A DNA stretch of 64,000 nt. It comes from Glandiceps talaboti. Lineage: Eukaryota > Hemichordata > Enteropneusta > Spengelidae. Location: positions 24,821,342-24,885,341 of the forward strand of contig NC_135549.1 of the NCBI RefSeq assembly GCF_964340395.1, read 5' to 3'. A model generated the notes under the pieces. It had not been told where the DNA came from, did not search any database, and saw only the letters and a list, made by a program, of their open reading frames with translations. Of the stretch, positions 49,467 to 60,400 are shown piece by piece (the first letter of the stretch is position 1; each line of letters begins with the position of its first letter). A program made the translations under genes and the position numbers.

Positions 49467-49470
<4 letters not shown>
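49260..49470. repeat. Dispersed repeat, copy 2 (inverted)
   Basis: Reverse-orientation match of 3105-3330, ending where the (TA)n at 49473 begins. Confidence 0.6.

Positions 49471-49472
<2 letters not shown>

Positions 49473-49552
<80 letters not shown>
49473..49552. repeat. (TA)n before foldback B
   Basis: About 80 bp of pure TA. Confidence 0.95.
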
Positions 49553-49556
<4 letters not shown>

Positions 49557-49722
49557 GTTTTGAAAATTTGAACCAAATTATATGCTATAGACCCTACAGA
49601 ACTGTTTCGTGAGGTGCGTAGTCCTCACTCATCAGGGGTGATGAGTGAGGACTACGCATCTCACGAAACAGTTCTGTAGGGTCTATAGCATATAATTTGG
49701 TTCAAATTTTCAAAACCTGTAT
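49553..49722. repeat. Long foldback with hammerhead motif B
   Basis: Two arms of about 83 nt around a GGGG centre, with one mismatch between them. The outer ends run into (TA)n on the left and AT-rich DNA on the right. The inverted pair probably arose by head-to-head insertion or rearrangement of one element. Confidence 0.85.
49591..49639 (-). ncRNA. Hammerhead ribozyme motif B
   Basis: Minus strand: helix I ACCC/GGGU, CUGAUGA (49635-49629), a perfect 6-bp helix II GUGAGG/CCUCAC with loop ACUACGCA, GAA, helix III ACAG-UU-CUGU, cleavage expected after the A at 49595. It lies in one arm of a long foldback; the plus-strand arm has lost C3 and helix I. Confidence 0.78.
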
Positions 49723-49780
49723 ATAATTCGCTCTACTACCCGTATTGAGCACTTTTATGTGGTTTTATCTACATCCAGTC

Positions 49781-49782
<2 letters not shown>

Positions 49783-49857
<75 letters not shown>
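49783..49857. repeat. (TA)n before family A copy 2
   Basis: About 75 bp of pure TA. Confidence 0.95.
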
Positions 49858-49859
<2 letters not shown>

Positions 49860-49947
49860 AGAGAGTAGGCCTCAGAGTTGTCTGATGATCGCACTATGCG
49901 TGAAACTCCGAGTTACAACCAAGAAAGAGTTCCAATACTACCAAAAC
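49858..49947 (+). mobile_element. Family A hammerhead element, copy 2 (truncated)
   Basis: Starts just after (TA)n at 49857, contains motif A2, and ends at CTACCAAAACTA where a second (TA)n begins. Confidence 0.65.
49877..49919 (+). ncRNA. Hammerhead ribozyme motif A2
   Basis: Same fold as A1: helix I GUUGU/ACAAC, CUGAUGA (49882-49888), helix II CGCA/UGCG with loop CUA, GAA, helix III ACUC-C-GAGU, cleavage expected after 49914. Embedded between (TA)n tracts. Confidence 0.75.
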
Positions 49948-50469
49948 TATATATATATATATATATGAATTCTGCCTTCCCACCTATTCTAAAATTGATC
50001 GTAATCGGAAGCACTCGGTTATCAAACCTCTCGTCGTTTCATATAACCGTTTGAATCGACGAATGTATCGAACACTTTTCATTTGTGATAGCTTACTAAT
50101 TAAGATTACAGGGAAGTATGGTAAATAAATGATATATAGTGTATTGAGATAATCGTCACAGTTGAAGACATTTGTAAATGTAGCATCATTTTATCACTCG
50201 ATGAAAATATATTACGTGGAGACAAATCTGTCTTCTCATTTGCCATCAATATTCTGTACTCGTACTTTGTTAACTAGTAAATTATGTATCTTAATATATA
50301 GGTGTGAGCATAACTTTATTCCAAACATAAAAATTAAAGAATATAGGAAGGTGTAACTTGCAAGGCAAAGACGAATGTCTGCATTGAAACGGTGGTTATT
50401 GATTTTACATATTCTTGTAATTATTGCTGTCGTCATTTTTACAAACAAAGAGTGCCGAGTGTGTGTATG

Positions 50470-50471
<2 letters not shown>

Positions 50472-50547
<76 letters not shown>
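50472..50547. repeat. (TA)n microsatellite
   Basis: No hammerhead motif seen beside this tract. Confidence 0.95.
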
Positions 50548-50550
<3 letters not shown>

Positions 50551-51377
50551 AAATGTATTAACCAAATGCCAACAAGTTAGAAAAACACATATTTATAAAA
50601 CCTTGTTATGTGGATCGACTTTACCAATTAATATGCAATTGACGTGAGCAATTCTAAGGAAAATACCTTTCCAAACCATATGAATACATGTAATTCCTGC
50701 ATTGTGTTGACCATTGAGTTAAAGATACATTGTGTATGTGTCATTCTTATCAACTGTAGTGGTAAGACCTCCTGAATGCATGTGATGGTATAGTTGTATT
50801 TAGGTTCTAGATATCATATCAGATTATAGTTTCGACTCCAAAAGGTTTATATGTCTATGAAAATAATTTATCTCACACATAATTATAAACCTGGAGCGTG
50901 CGTACGACCAAGGTACGCAAAGCCAGTAAATCGTGTGCCGTTGACAGTTACCTATACCTTGGGGGAAAGTTAACCCCGTTTACTTGCAATTGAGTAAAGA
51001 TACTTAAAAAGATGAGGATCGTAATAAGTGTCAATTTACTAATTTAAGGTTTCAGTTTTCCATCGGTATGATAAAAGTCAAGAACAAATGCCACTAAACA
51101 AAAGAATGGGTGTCATTTTCATTCTATATTTAGAAAAAAAAACACTAGGTACGTACGTTCGCATTGAACTACTTTTAAAAGGGTACGTCATTTTACTGAC
51201 CTTTATTTAAATATATTCGAGCTACACTTGTTTAAACCCGACGATATAGTCTTTAAAAATTGTATTTTAGATTGAAAATATAGGTGTCCCCAGGAAGTGT
51301 AAGACTTTCGAAGGACTAACTGTACTATATTCCACTTCGGGTTGTATATTCTATAACATTCGCACACTCACAGGCAC

Positions 51378-51380
51378 AAA

Positions 51381-51435
<55 letters not shown>

Positions 51436-51536
51436 ATACACACATACATACACACATACATACATACATACATACATACATACATACATACATACATACA
51501 TACATACATACGTTCGTTCGTACGTACATACATACA

Positions 51537-51565
<29 letters not shown>
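51378..51565. repeat. (AAAT)n(ACAT)n compound microsatellite
   Basis: AAAT units, then ACAT units with one GTTC/GTAC interruption; leads into the 90-bp repeat. Confidence 0.95.
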
Positions 51566-51567
<2 letters not shown>

Positions 51568-51655
51568 GTATAATATATAATTATATATGTTTCCCTTAGT
51601 TATGAAAAACACGGTGCCAGCGACTTTTCGAGGATTTAAATGTGATAGCAAGCAT
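51566..51655. repeat. 90-bp dispersed repeat next to (ACAT)n, copy 1
   Basis: Nearly identical to 57284-57370 (TTTCCCTTAG, ACACGGTGCCAGCGAC). Both follow an (ACAT)n tract. Confidence 0.8.
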
Positions 51656-53799
51656 TATCCAAACATTACTAAAGCTAAATGTATAAAATGTATAGCAATC
51701 AAACTAGATGTGTGTCTTGCATAATGATGAACACATTGCGTGTGACTTTAAAGGTCGATAATTATGGTCACATGACTTGAATATTAATATCGTGTATTTG
51801 TACTATACTATACAATGCAATGCAGCGCGCTGTAAACTATTCGAACGAATACTACTTCCCGGTGAATTCATCAGGCTTTTGGACAACTCCTCAATGAGAA
51901 GTGGGTACATCTACTTCAGCATAGTCGCAAAGCTAGGTTGATGACTTACATGTGTGACATTCTTCGAGAGTTGTAGAAACCTACGAAGAGATATGTACAG
52001 CGCTTCATCGGAGAAAGGCAACCTTCGAGGGCAACTGTGATGATACCCGCGTTAACAGCAGACAAGAGCACAAAGCGAATTGAATAATAGTTCGCGAAAT
52101 ACGAATAAGGTAATTATGATGAAAATCATCGATGATGAACCTGTTCATATACAATTGAAATGATATTCATAACGACCTGATATGAATACAGCTGTCCATT
52201 CAAGCATTCAGTTTTCTACGATTCTTTACAATCGATGTTGCAGATGATTGTATAGATGTGTTCACACTCAGTGAGATATTAGTTTCAGTGTTCACTATAT
52301 AAACTCCAATAGATTTGACAGTTATAATGTCCTAGCTAGGGGTGATGAGACACCACAGAAGAGTGTTGATAACCGTCACCAAATGAAGCGTAGAACAATT
52401 CACAACTATAATCTCTATTGATGTAGTGGTACTTCCCGTTATAATCCAATATGATAACCTAATGGAGACATATGGTTACGAATTCATTTGATTGTGTCCT
52501 TTGTGTAATCTCCATTGCACAATTTATTAGGATCTGAACGGCCTTGGGATTTGTAATTGGCGTATGTGCTAAGCAATTACAATTACGTCACATTATTTCT
52601 AGGTATCTGCATAGTACATTTTCAAGACAAAGGCATCCCTCCGATTACCGCTAAAATAATGAAACCGAAACTTCAGACCAATTTCATAATATGATAAAAT
52701 GATATAACCCTTCAATACCTATATCTCAATAATTTATTCATTCATTCATTCGTCAATGAGCGAAGGCGTCCATTATCACAAGAATCTAAATAGTGTAGGC
52801 TTATTATTAGCACAATTAGTTAGCAATATCATTACTAAGTATTTGGCCTATCGACTCGCACAAGATCCGTTGCAGACATAACTAATTCAAATGTATTTAT
52901 TATTCCTTAAAGATAAATGTAAATTGCCATGGACACTGAAGCACAAATGAAATCATTTTACATAAAACATAGTTCAAGCTGCACGAGCTGCAGTGTGACT
53001 ATGCTTTTTAAAATGGGCTGTTAGATACAATTATTCACTTCTCAATATTGTACACAATGAGATGTTTTAAATCAGCTACTTTACTGTGTAGCTTTTCTCA
53101 AAACACTATAGCAAAACTTACATGATTCGTATTTTACCGCACACATCCCACACAATGCCTCCGTCGACCAGAACATGTTGAATATATACACTCAAATTGT
53201 GATCATTCACGGGACGAGCCGTGATGCGTGCAGCGTGGTGATTAACGTGATCTAGCTAGTACGTTGATGTTGAATTTCACGAGCGCTACATATATGAGTA
53301 TAGCGACAACGTTAACTCAAACTAAATTATAAACAGGTTACAGATTCAAACCAAACACTCACTCAACTCAACTCAAGACAAAAACCTACTACTGTAAAAA
53401 AAAATATCGACCACTAATCAACATATATAATGCCCTCTTTATAAGTAACTCACCTATTTTAGCGAATATATATAGTTGGTTGTTTGATGCCAAACATGGT
53501 CCAAGTTGCAGGCAGTGCAAGGTTAAAACAATAATTTATCTGACATTGTCAAATAACTAAAATAAATGGATACAATATATTGTACACATTTGTATTTGAT
53601 ATGTGTGAATGAATTGGTGAAAAAAGTGTCTGTCCTCATCGAAGAGAGTTTCAAGTTCAGTTGGCTAATGACTTTCTATGAATTTACGATTTAAATCTAT
53701 AATATTAAATTAATTCCCATCATCAAACGGTTGAATATTCACTTCTTATAAAACGTGTCATCCTCTTAAAATACAATGACTTCGTCATGAACTGATGGA

Positions 53800-53801
<2 letters not shown>

Positions 53802-53880
<79 letters not shown>
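53802..53880. repeat. (TA)n before family A inverted pair
   Basis: Pure TA, about 79 bp. Confidence 0.95.
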
Positions 53881-53885
<5 letters not shown>

Positions 53886-54070
53886 TTGGTAGCACTGGAA
53901 CTCTTTCTTGGTTGTAACTAGCATTACGCGATCAACCGCAGTTGTCTGATGATCGCGCAATGCGTGAAATTCCGAGTTACAACCAAGAAAGAGTTCCAGT
54001 ACTACCAAAACTATTGCGCTCTGCCACTGCGGTATAGAGCACTGTCTTAGCAGATTGATACTCACCAAGT
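53881..54070. mobile_element. Family A hammerhead element, inverted pair
   Basis: A truncated minus-strand copy (53881-53935) faces a fuller plus-strand copy (53936-54070). Both ends abut (TA)n. It carries motif A3 and the tRNA-like stretch (TTGCGCTCTGCCACTGCGG). Confidence 0.65.
53941..53983 (+). ncRNA. Hammerhead ribozyme motif A3
   Basis: Helix I GUUGU/ACAAC, CUGAUGA (53946-53952), helix II CGCG/UGCG, GAA, helix III AUUC-C-GAGU. The changes from A1/A2 keep pairing by G-U wobble. A broken inverted copy lacking the core lies immediately upstream (53881-53935). Confidence 0.72.
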
Positions 54071-54109
54071 TATATATATATATATATATATAAATATATA
54101 TAGATATAT

Positions 54110-54178
<69 letters not shown>

Positions 54179-54181
54179 CAT
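54071..54181. repeat. (TA)n between family A pair and family C copy 2
   Basis: Interrupted TA tract shared by two element families. Confidence 0.95.
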
Positions 54182-54390
54182 AATACATATATACATATAA
54201 AACACAATATCAAGGACGATATTAAGGTGTCGTTACACAGTCTTTCATTCTGTTGCGATCATCAGGCGACTAACAGTTGCTCCTGAGTATCTTGCTTGAT
54301 ATTGTGTATTTATCACTCTACATACATATGTTCTGTGCACTGGTTACTCCAGCATAGACATTTTACATATACTGATACATATATGACATG
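54182..54390 (-). mobile_element. Family C hammerhead element, copy 2
   Basis: Follows (TA)n directly and matches the 26003-26207 unit along most of its length. It lies downstream of the family A pair, so two families share one (TA)n block. Confidence 0.6.
54229..54270 (-). ncRNA. Decayed hammerhead motif C2
   Basis: Same family as C1 with the core intact (CUGAUGA at 54265-54259, GAA) and most of helix I, but helix II no longer pairs and helix III has one mismatch. Confidence 0.5.
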
Positions 54391-54639
54391 GTTTGCTGAA
54401 TATCTTTTTGTAAACCTTAATATGCAAATTATTTTTTATGAATGCATCTGTCACATAATTTAAAAGTATTGAACCTAAACATCAATCCAGATATTCTTAG
54501 ATGGGTTGTTCACTGTCTTACATACAGAATATAAAACGATTGTCTTGAATAAGTCCCTTTTGAGAAAAATGGCAACATATAAAAGTTTGCCTGCCCCAGA
54601 GTACAAACTTGCCTCCATGTTGGTATTCATGTTAATGGA

Positions 54640-55200
54640 AAATGACGTCCACCTACAGTCAGACCTCTATAAAAATTAATGAATAGACTACAAGAAAAAT
54701 ATGCAATTAAACCCTAAGAAGTGCACTGAATTGAGGTTACGTTTTTCAAAGTCCGTTGTAAATCTTCCGCCTGTTAATAATAGACGAAACAGTCTTGGAG
54801 ATGACTTATTTTCATAATTGTCTGGGTTTTAGAATAGCTAGTAATTTGAAATTGAGATTTCAATTGATGAAAGGAGTAGTAAAGCGTCTAGGCCTCTTCC
54901 TGTTTTGAGTAGATACGGTGCCAATGAGGATATGGTCTAAAGTTAATTTATATCTCATAGGTACGATCATGCCTCGACTTTACTAGCGTAGTGTGGCAAG
55001 GTGGCTATTGGCGAGGGGTTACAGATAAATATACTCTTGGCCATCGTTGAGAATATTCAGAAAAGAGCCCTTAGGATTACTTACCTTCACAGCTTTCACA
55101 GCAATGTTAAATATTGATACACCTGAAGCAAGGCGTCAATATTTTGTAAGAATTCCTCCACAAATATTGTACACACAGACCACAAACCTCGTGTTGTGTA
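54640..55200 (+). mobile_element. LINE reverse-transcriptase remnant (first type)
   Basis: Plus strand: NPKKCTELRLRFSKSVVNLP, later SRYGANEDMV and ENIQKRALRI, typical of Jockey/RTE-type reverse transcriptases. Several stops and frameshifts. Confidence 0.7.
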
Positions 55201-55254
55201 GTTACTGACATCATAGCTAAAATAACCATGTACATGACCTCGATACCAATACCC

Positions 55255-55815
55255 AACGTTCAGACAAGAAATAAGTACATTTTCAAACTGGTGTGACCGG
55301 AACTATCTAGAACTTAATGCAGGTAAAACAAGCAAATGGTTATCGGTTTTAGAAGAAAGCCGTCTATGTACGAAGATATTGTGATCAAGGGTGAAGTTGT
55401 CGATAGGGATGGAACATCTGCGTATTTAGGGATTACTCTCGATGGTAAGCTTTCATGGTAACATACCACACATGCCATTGTCAAAAAAACTTCATAGTCG
55501 ATTGTACTGCTTCAGAAAACTGTGATCTTTTCATATTAGCATAAATCTACTACAAATGTTTTATACAAGACAAAGACAAACTTGACAAAATCAGCACAAA
55601 AGCTGGAAGGGTGGTGGGTAAAAAAAAGATATACCACAGACACATTATGGTCAGACTGGGAACGATATTACCTGACGATACACATTCACTCAGGCCAGAA
55701 CTTGACAGTCGATGAATAGATAGAAGCGACAGACTCTGGCTCTAACGTACCAGAACAACACGCTATAAGCAATCATTAACCACAGCAGTAACTAAATTAC
55801 ACAACAACAGATAGA
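55255..55815 (+). mobile_element. LINE reverse-transcriptase remnant (second type)
   Basis: Plus strand: ISTFSNWCDRNYLELNAGKT, MVIGFRRKPSMYEDIVIKGE, YLGITLDGKLSW, then LDKISTKAGRVVG and DDTHSLRPELDSR. Interrupted by stops. A different LINE from the one before it. Confidence 0.75.
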
Positions 55816-56040
55816 CAGACAGCCAGACCTCGACTGTCGCCCTACATGCTCACATGTTTAGCTGTGGCCACTTAGTTTTAAAGCTTACGCTTTACGAGTT
55901 GTTCTTTTATCCTGATTATGTTGGTAAATACTATTTTGATTGTAAAAGTCTTGCTTTTATGTACTTGTTTGTATTGTTTTTATTTACTTGCTTAAATTGT
56001 TTCAAGACAGACACTAACATTTCCTGATGAGGATTAATAG

Positions 56041-56168
56041 TTTTATTGTATTGCATTGTATTGTATTGTATTGTATTGTATTGTATTGTATTGTATTGTA
56101 TTGTATTGTATTGTATTGTATTGTACAGTATTGCATTATATTGTATTGTATTGTATTGTATCGTATTG
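56041..56168. repeat. (TTGTA)n microsatellite
   Basis: About 25 pentamer units with a few variants. Confidence 0.95.
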
Positions 56169-57213
56169 TTTGAAACTAATGTTTTGTAAGTTTCCATAAA
56201 TTATATAAGTATCTAACACGATGGAGTCCGCGAATGAATATAATCCGGTTGTTCACATTGTCAGACTTTTACAAAAAAGAGATGTGACGTCTTCGTATTT
56301 TCGTCTGTTGTGATTTCTTTCATCGTTTACGATACATCTGTTGCTTTTTAGATCGATATTTTTATTGACGATTTATAATCTATTTTTGAAGAATTTAAAG
56401 TATTGGCCACAAGAATCGCTTATATAAAAGTTATGTACACCATTTCTATTTGACCTCTATGGGCCACCATAAATTATAATCATTTACAATTCTATTTGAT
56501 TGAACAATATAATCCACTTACTTCACACTTTCGTGATTCTCAATCGTTGAAATCAAATGCTGTTCATTGTAGTTTACAGTTCGAGGACTTTTGTCAGCGT
56601 AGATGAGATTAAGTTCATCACCTGTGTACTGAAATGAAAAAGGTAATTTGACATATGCCCATTCCTTCAAATTATTTTGGTAGGCTTGGTTACTTGTCTG
56701 TTACTGTGTTGACAAGGGTATTGAGAGGCAATATTACCATAAAGCATATGACTGTTTACACTTATGCATTAATAATGAGATTACTGGAGTTTTTTTAGAT
56801 AAACAAATCATAGGAAACAAACAATGCATGGTGTTCACTGTACGTAAGCGTACAAGTTAGTTTGGGGTGTCATAGCATTACTAGATAAAATTAAATCTTA
56901 GAATGCCTGCTTAGGTCGTGGGAATATCATTCGTTTGATGATGTAAAACTAGAGAACCTTTAGCAAAGTTGATTACTTACATCTTGCCTTCTTACCTTTA
57001 ATTAAAGTTTAAGAAATAATAAAGTATGTTGGGTATGGGTAACCTATATGCAGTTTTGCTCTGAATCCCACGACTTCTAGGAATATCAGCATAGACTGTG
57101 TATACCAAGCATTTGATTTAAAACAATTATTCTTGAGATAATTAAAATAGACAGACGGAGAGAGATACAATTATTTGCACATAAATTGAAACGGAGACAT
57201 AGTCAGTCAGTCA

Positions 57214-57255
57214 TACATACATATACATACATACATACATACATACATACATACA

Positions 57256-57283
<28 letters not shown>
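57214..57283. repeat. (ACAT)n microsatellite
   Basis: Upstream neighbour of the second 90-bp repeat. Confidence 0.95.
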
Positions 57284-57287
<4 letters not shown>

Positions 57288-57370
57288 ATATATAATTATA
57301 TATGTTTCCCTTAGATATGAAAAACACGGTGCCAGCGACTTTTCGAGGATTTAAATATGATAGCAAGCAT
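57284..57370. repeat. 90-bp dispersed repeat next to (ACAT)n, copy 2
   Basis: Partner of 51566-51655. Here ACAT units resume just after it, as if it were inserted within the microsatellite. Confidence 0.8.
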
Positions 57371-57391
57371 ACATACACACATACACACACA

Positions 57392-57448
57392 TACGGACGG
57401 ACGGACGGACGGACACACACACACACACACGAACGGACAGACAGACAT

Positions 57449-57490
<42 letters not shown>
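57392..57490. repeat. (GGAC)n(AC)n(ACAG)n compound microsatellite
   Basis: Three adjoining arrays. Confidence 0.95.
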
Positions 57491-57491
<1 letters not shown>

Positions 57492-57499
57492 TGTTTAGC

Positions 57500-60400
57500 A
57501 CCCCGACGGAAGAGAAAAAAGCTGTCTGTCAGTCCATGATACTTCTTCACATTTTGAGTACTTTTTTTCCATTACCGCACTGTCGAAAACACTTATTGCT
57601 ATTGCGCTGCAAACAACTATTTTTACCATGTTTACAATTTTCCCAATTAAGAGAATTTGAAAGGTGCGGGTATCAATCTGTCTTACTATTACATTCATCG
57701 TAAGGTTTAAAGCCAATACGTATGGCAAAGGTGTACGTATGAGATGTACCTATCCCAGGACCATGCGATCTAAACGGAGATGTATAAAAGGAGTCGTCAG
57801 TAATTAATCGGGGGGTCACTTTTTACAAATTGGTTGTCGGGGGAGGGCCATATTTTAGAAAAAGCGATTATGGGAGGGTCACATTTTACTTTGATTCATT
57901 GTATTGTCTTAAATTGCAGCATTGTTTTGTTTATTTTGGCATCCTACCACTGCCATCTAGTTCACATCCCACTGCTGCCACATCGGTTAGGGTTATAGGA
58001 ACCGTAATGTCTTACCATTTCAAACAAATCGTGAATTAGTTGTCAGTTGTGATAAGGAAAAAGGTCCTGGAGTGGGTCTCACAAGATTAAAATGGGATCA
58101 TTTGCTTAAGATTTGGGGATAATGTTGTGGCGTGGAGATATTGACCTAAGTCCCGAAATTGGTAGGAGTGTTTCCATCTAATCTTTGCGAGTTCTGTACT
58201 TCAACACAACCAATTAGATCCAAACATAGGTATTGATTAATGCAGTGCCGTCACTCAAATTCCATATGTGTCGGTCGTAGTTGGAAAAAAAACAAATCCG
58301 TTTAAACAATCACTGTGGAGGGAGCGGTGGGACTTGCGTCCTTTTCCATGTCTAAAATCGTTTTAGCTTATGGGTTTTAACTACATGATGGGGAAATCGA
58401 GGGAGGTCACATTTTACACAACAAACTGGGCCTGATCACCCTCCCCCTCCCCCGCGCCGCCTTCACCCACACCTTGCAATATTACTAAAGGCATCCTAAA
58501 ATATACACTGGTTCAAACACCGAGGCTGTTTTTTTTATGTTGCATATGTACATGTAACTTATCTTCGTACTCGCTATAGTCTTGGCATACCGTTGTTTAT
58601 CTATTCACCAGAGAATGTACCAGCTAAATATGCAAATTTCCATATTTTTCAAAAACATGGATCCGGTTGTAAATGTACATTGAAAGTTATGATGGTACAT
58701 GACATGAAACATAAATGGGATCGTCTGTAGAGTAGATTTATTGCCATCGGCAATCGAGGGACGAACAATGTAGTATTTTGGGATGAATGAACTGTCGCTG
58801 GTAGTAACGATTTTGGATAGTATGCAGTCCGAGCTACTGAAGCGTGAACACTACATACGTTCGGGATGATTGATCTCGTGATAATCAATAATAATCCAAT
58901 ACTCGCAAATTCCCTTGAGCAAACGTAAGCCCCCCAGAGGAAGCGGATACATTTGCACCGTCTACGCTATTGATGTGTACTTCCAGCTTTTTTGGAAGTA
59001 CATTTGATGAAAGTATTTCCCACGTGAGGTGAGCTGTATGTGTATGTCATCGCAAACCGTTACATGTAACATGCATCAGAATAAATGCCTATACTGACAT
59101 GGACATGGGTATGTTTTTCGTACATGTCCGATGGTTGACTTTACGTTCAATAGACACATGTTACCGATGACAGAATGCAACTTTCTAATATGCGCAGAGT
59201 TGTGACGTGACACAATGTCACTGTGAACTCTCAGCTGTCGGGAAATACTGCCTCGAACAAATATTTGCATATCGCGAATAGTATTCTTCTGAGATGACCA
59301 CATTAAAGATCATCAATGTCAAATAATAATCAATCAGAGGCAGCTGGAAGAACAATGACGTGATTACATTGTTTAGCTAGTTTACATATTTGTCAGTATT
59401 ATTTGCATTGAATTAAGGCAACAACAACACTTCCGTTTATTCATTTATGGTGCTGATTATTTTATCACCCAATCATTTGAGTATTATACATTTTATTTTT
59501 ATAATAATTTAATGTTTGCCTGCACAATTATTTTGCTGAGTTAAACTGTACAAGTGTTTACCCTCAATGATTTTGTTTACTAATAGTCCTAAAACAAATA
59601 ATGCCCCGTGTGTGCACAGACAGACAGTCAGGTAGACAGGCATGCTAAATTCATCATGGGATTTTGTCATACATCGGCCATTACTATTAGCCATTCAGAA
59701 ACAACTAAAACGGCAGTGACGAGGCTTAAACAACAATAGCACAGATGGTGACAGCAATGATAAGTCTAACCAATTTGTTGTCTTCTTTTGAAATATTATA
59801 ACTGATCACTGGATGACCTCATTGTATTTGAGGGTTTATTTGACATCGCCCCCCCCCCCCCCTTCGTTTTATGTATAAATCATACATGTAACAGTTTTAA
59901 CTGGACATAATTAGAAGCTTGTTTCTGGCTCACATCCATAGTAATACGATCATCATAAATTATTGCTGAGATATTGTTGTTTTGGAATCTTCCTATATTC
60001 GACTGAGTTAACAATCAGAGACAGTTTTCTGTGTCGCCTGGAACGATACTTGATTCTGCTTTCAATATATACATTATGTTTTCCTGTATCCCCAGGGACG
60101 AATAGTGATTCTGATTTCAATGTATACATTATCTTATTACCTGATGACTCAGGTAGAAACGCATATAAAGCTTGAATTGTAATTATTAATTGCTGCATAT
60201 TGCATAGGTATCGGTAATCACAACACGAATATTGAAATCAATCTTCATCTTGCAGAAAAAAAACTGATGCAACTAACAGCTTGCTTAGGCAAATATACAT
60301 ACTCGAGACCAATTTTTTGAAAGTATAAGATTTGGAGCATCTATGACTTGTATAAATTGAACACCTTGTCGTGATTTGTTTTTATCTTGAAAGTGGCACT

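Larger units (their letters stand above)
50548..53800. other. Non-coding stretch
   Basis: Apart from the microsatellite and 90-bp repeat at 51378-51655, nothing recognised. Confidence 0.5.

Noticed and set aside
49635-49685. Plus-strand hammerhead in the right foldback arm
   Set aside because: C3 is G and helix I cannot pair; only the minus-strand arm is complete.
56025-56070. CTGATGAGG at about 56026
   Set aside because: No GAAA element or pairing helices follow.
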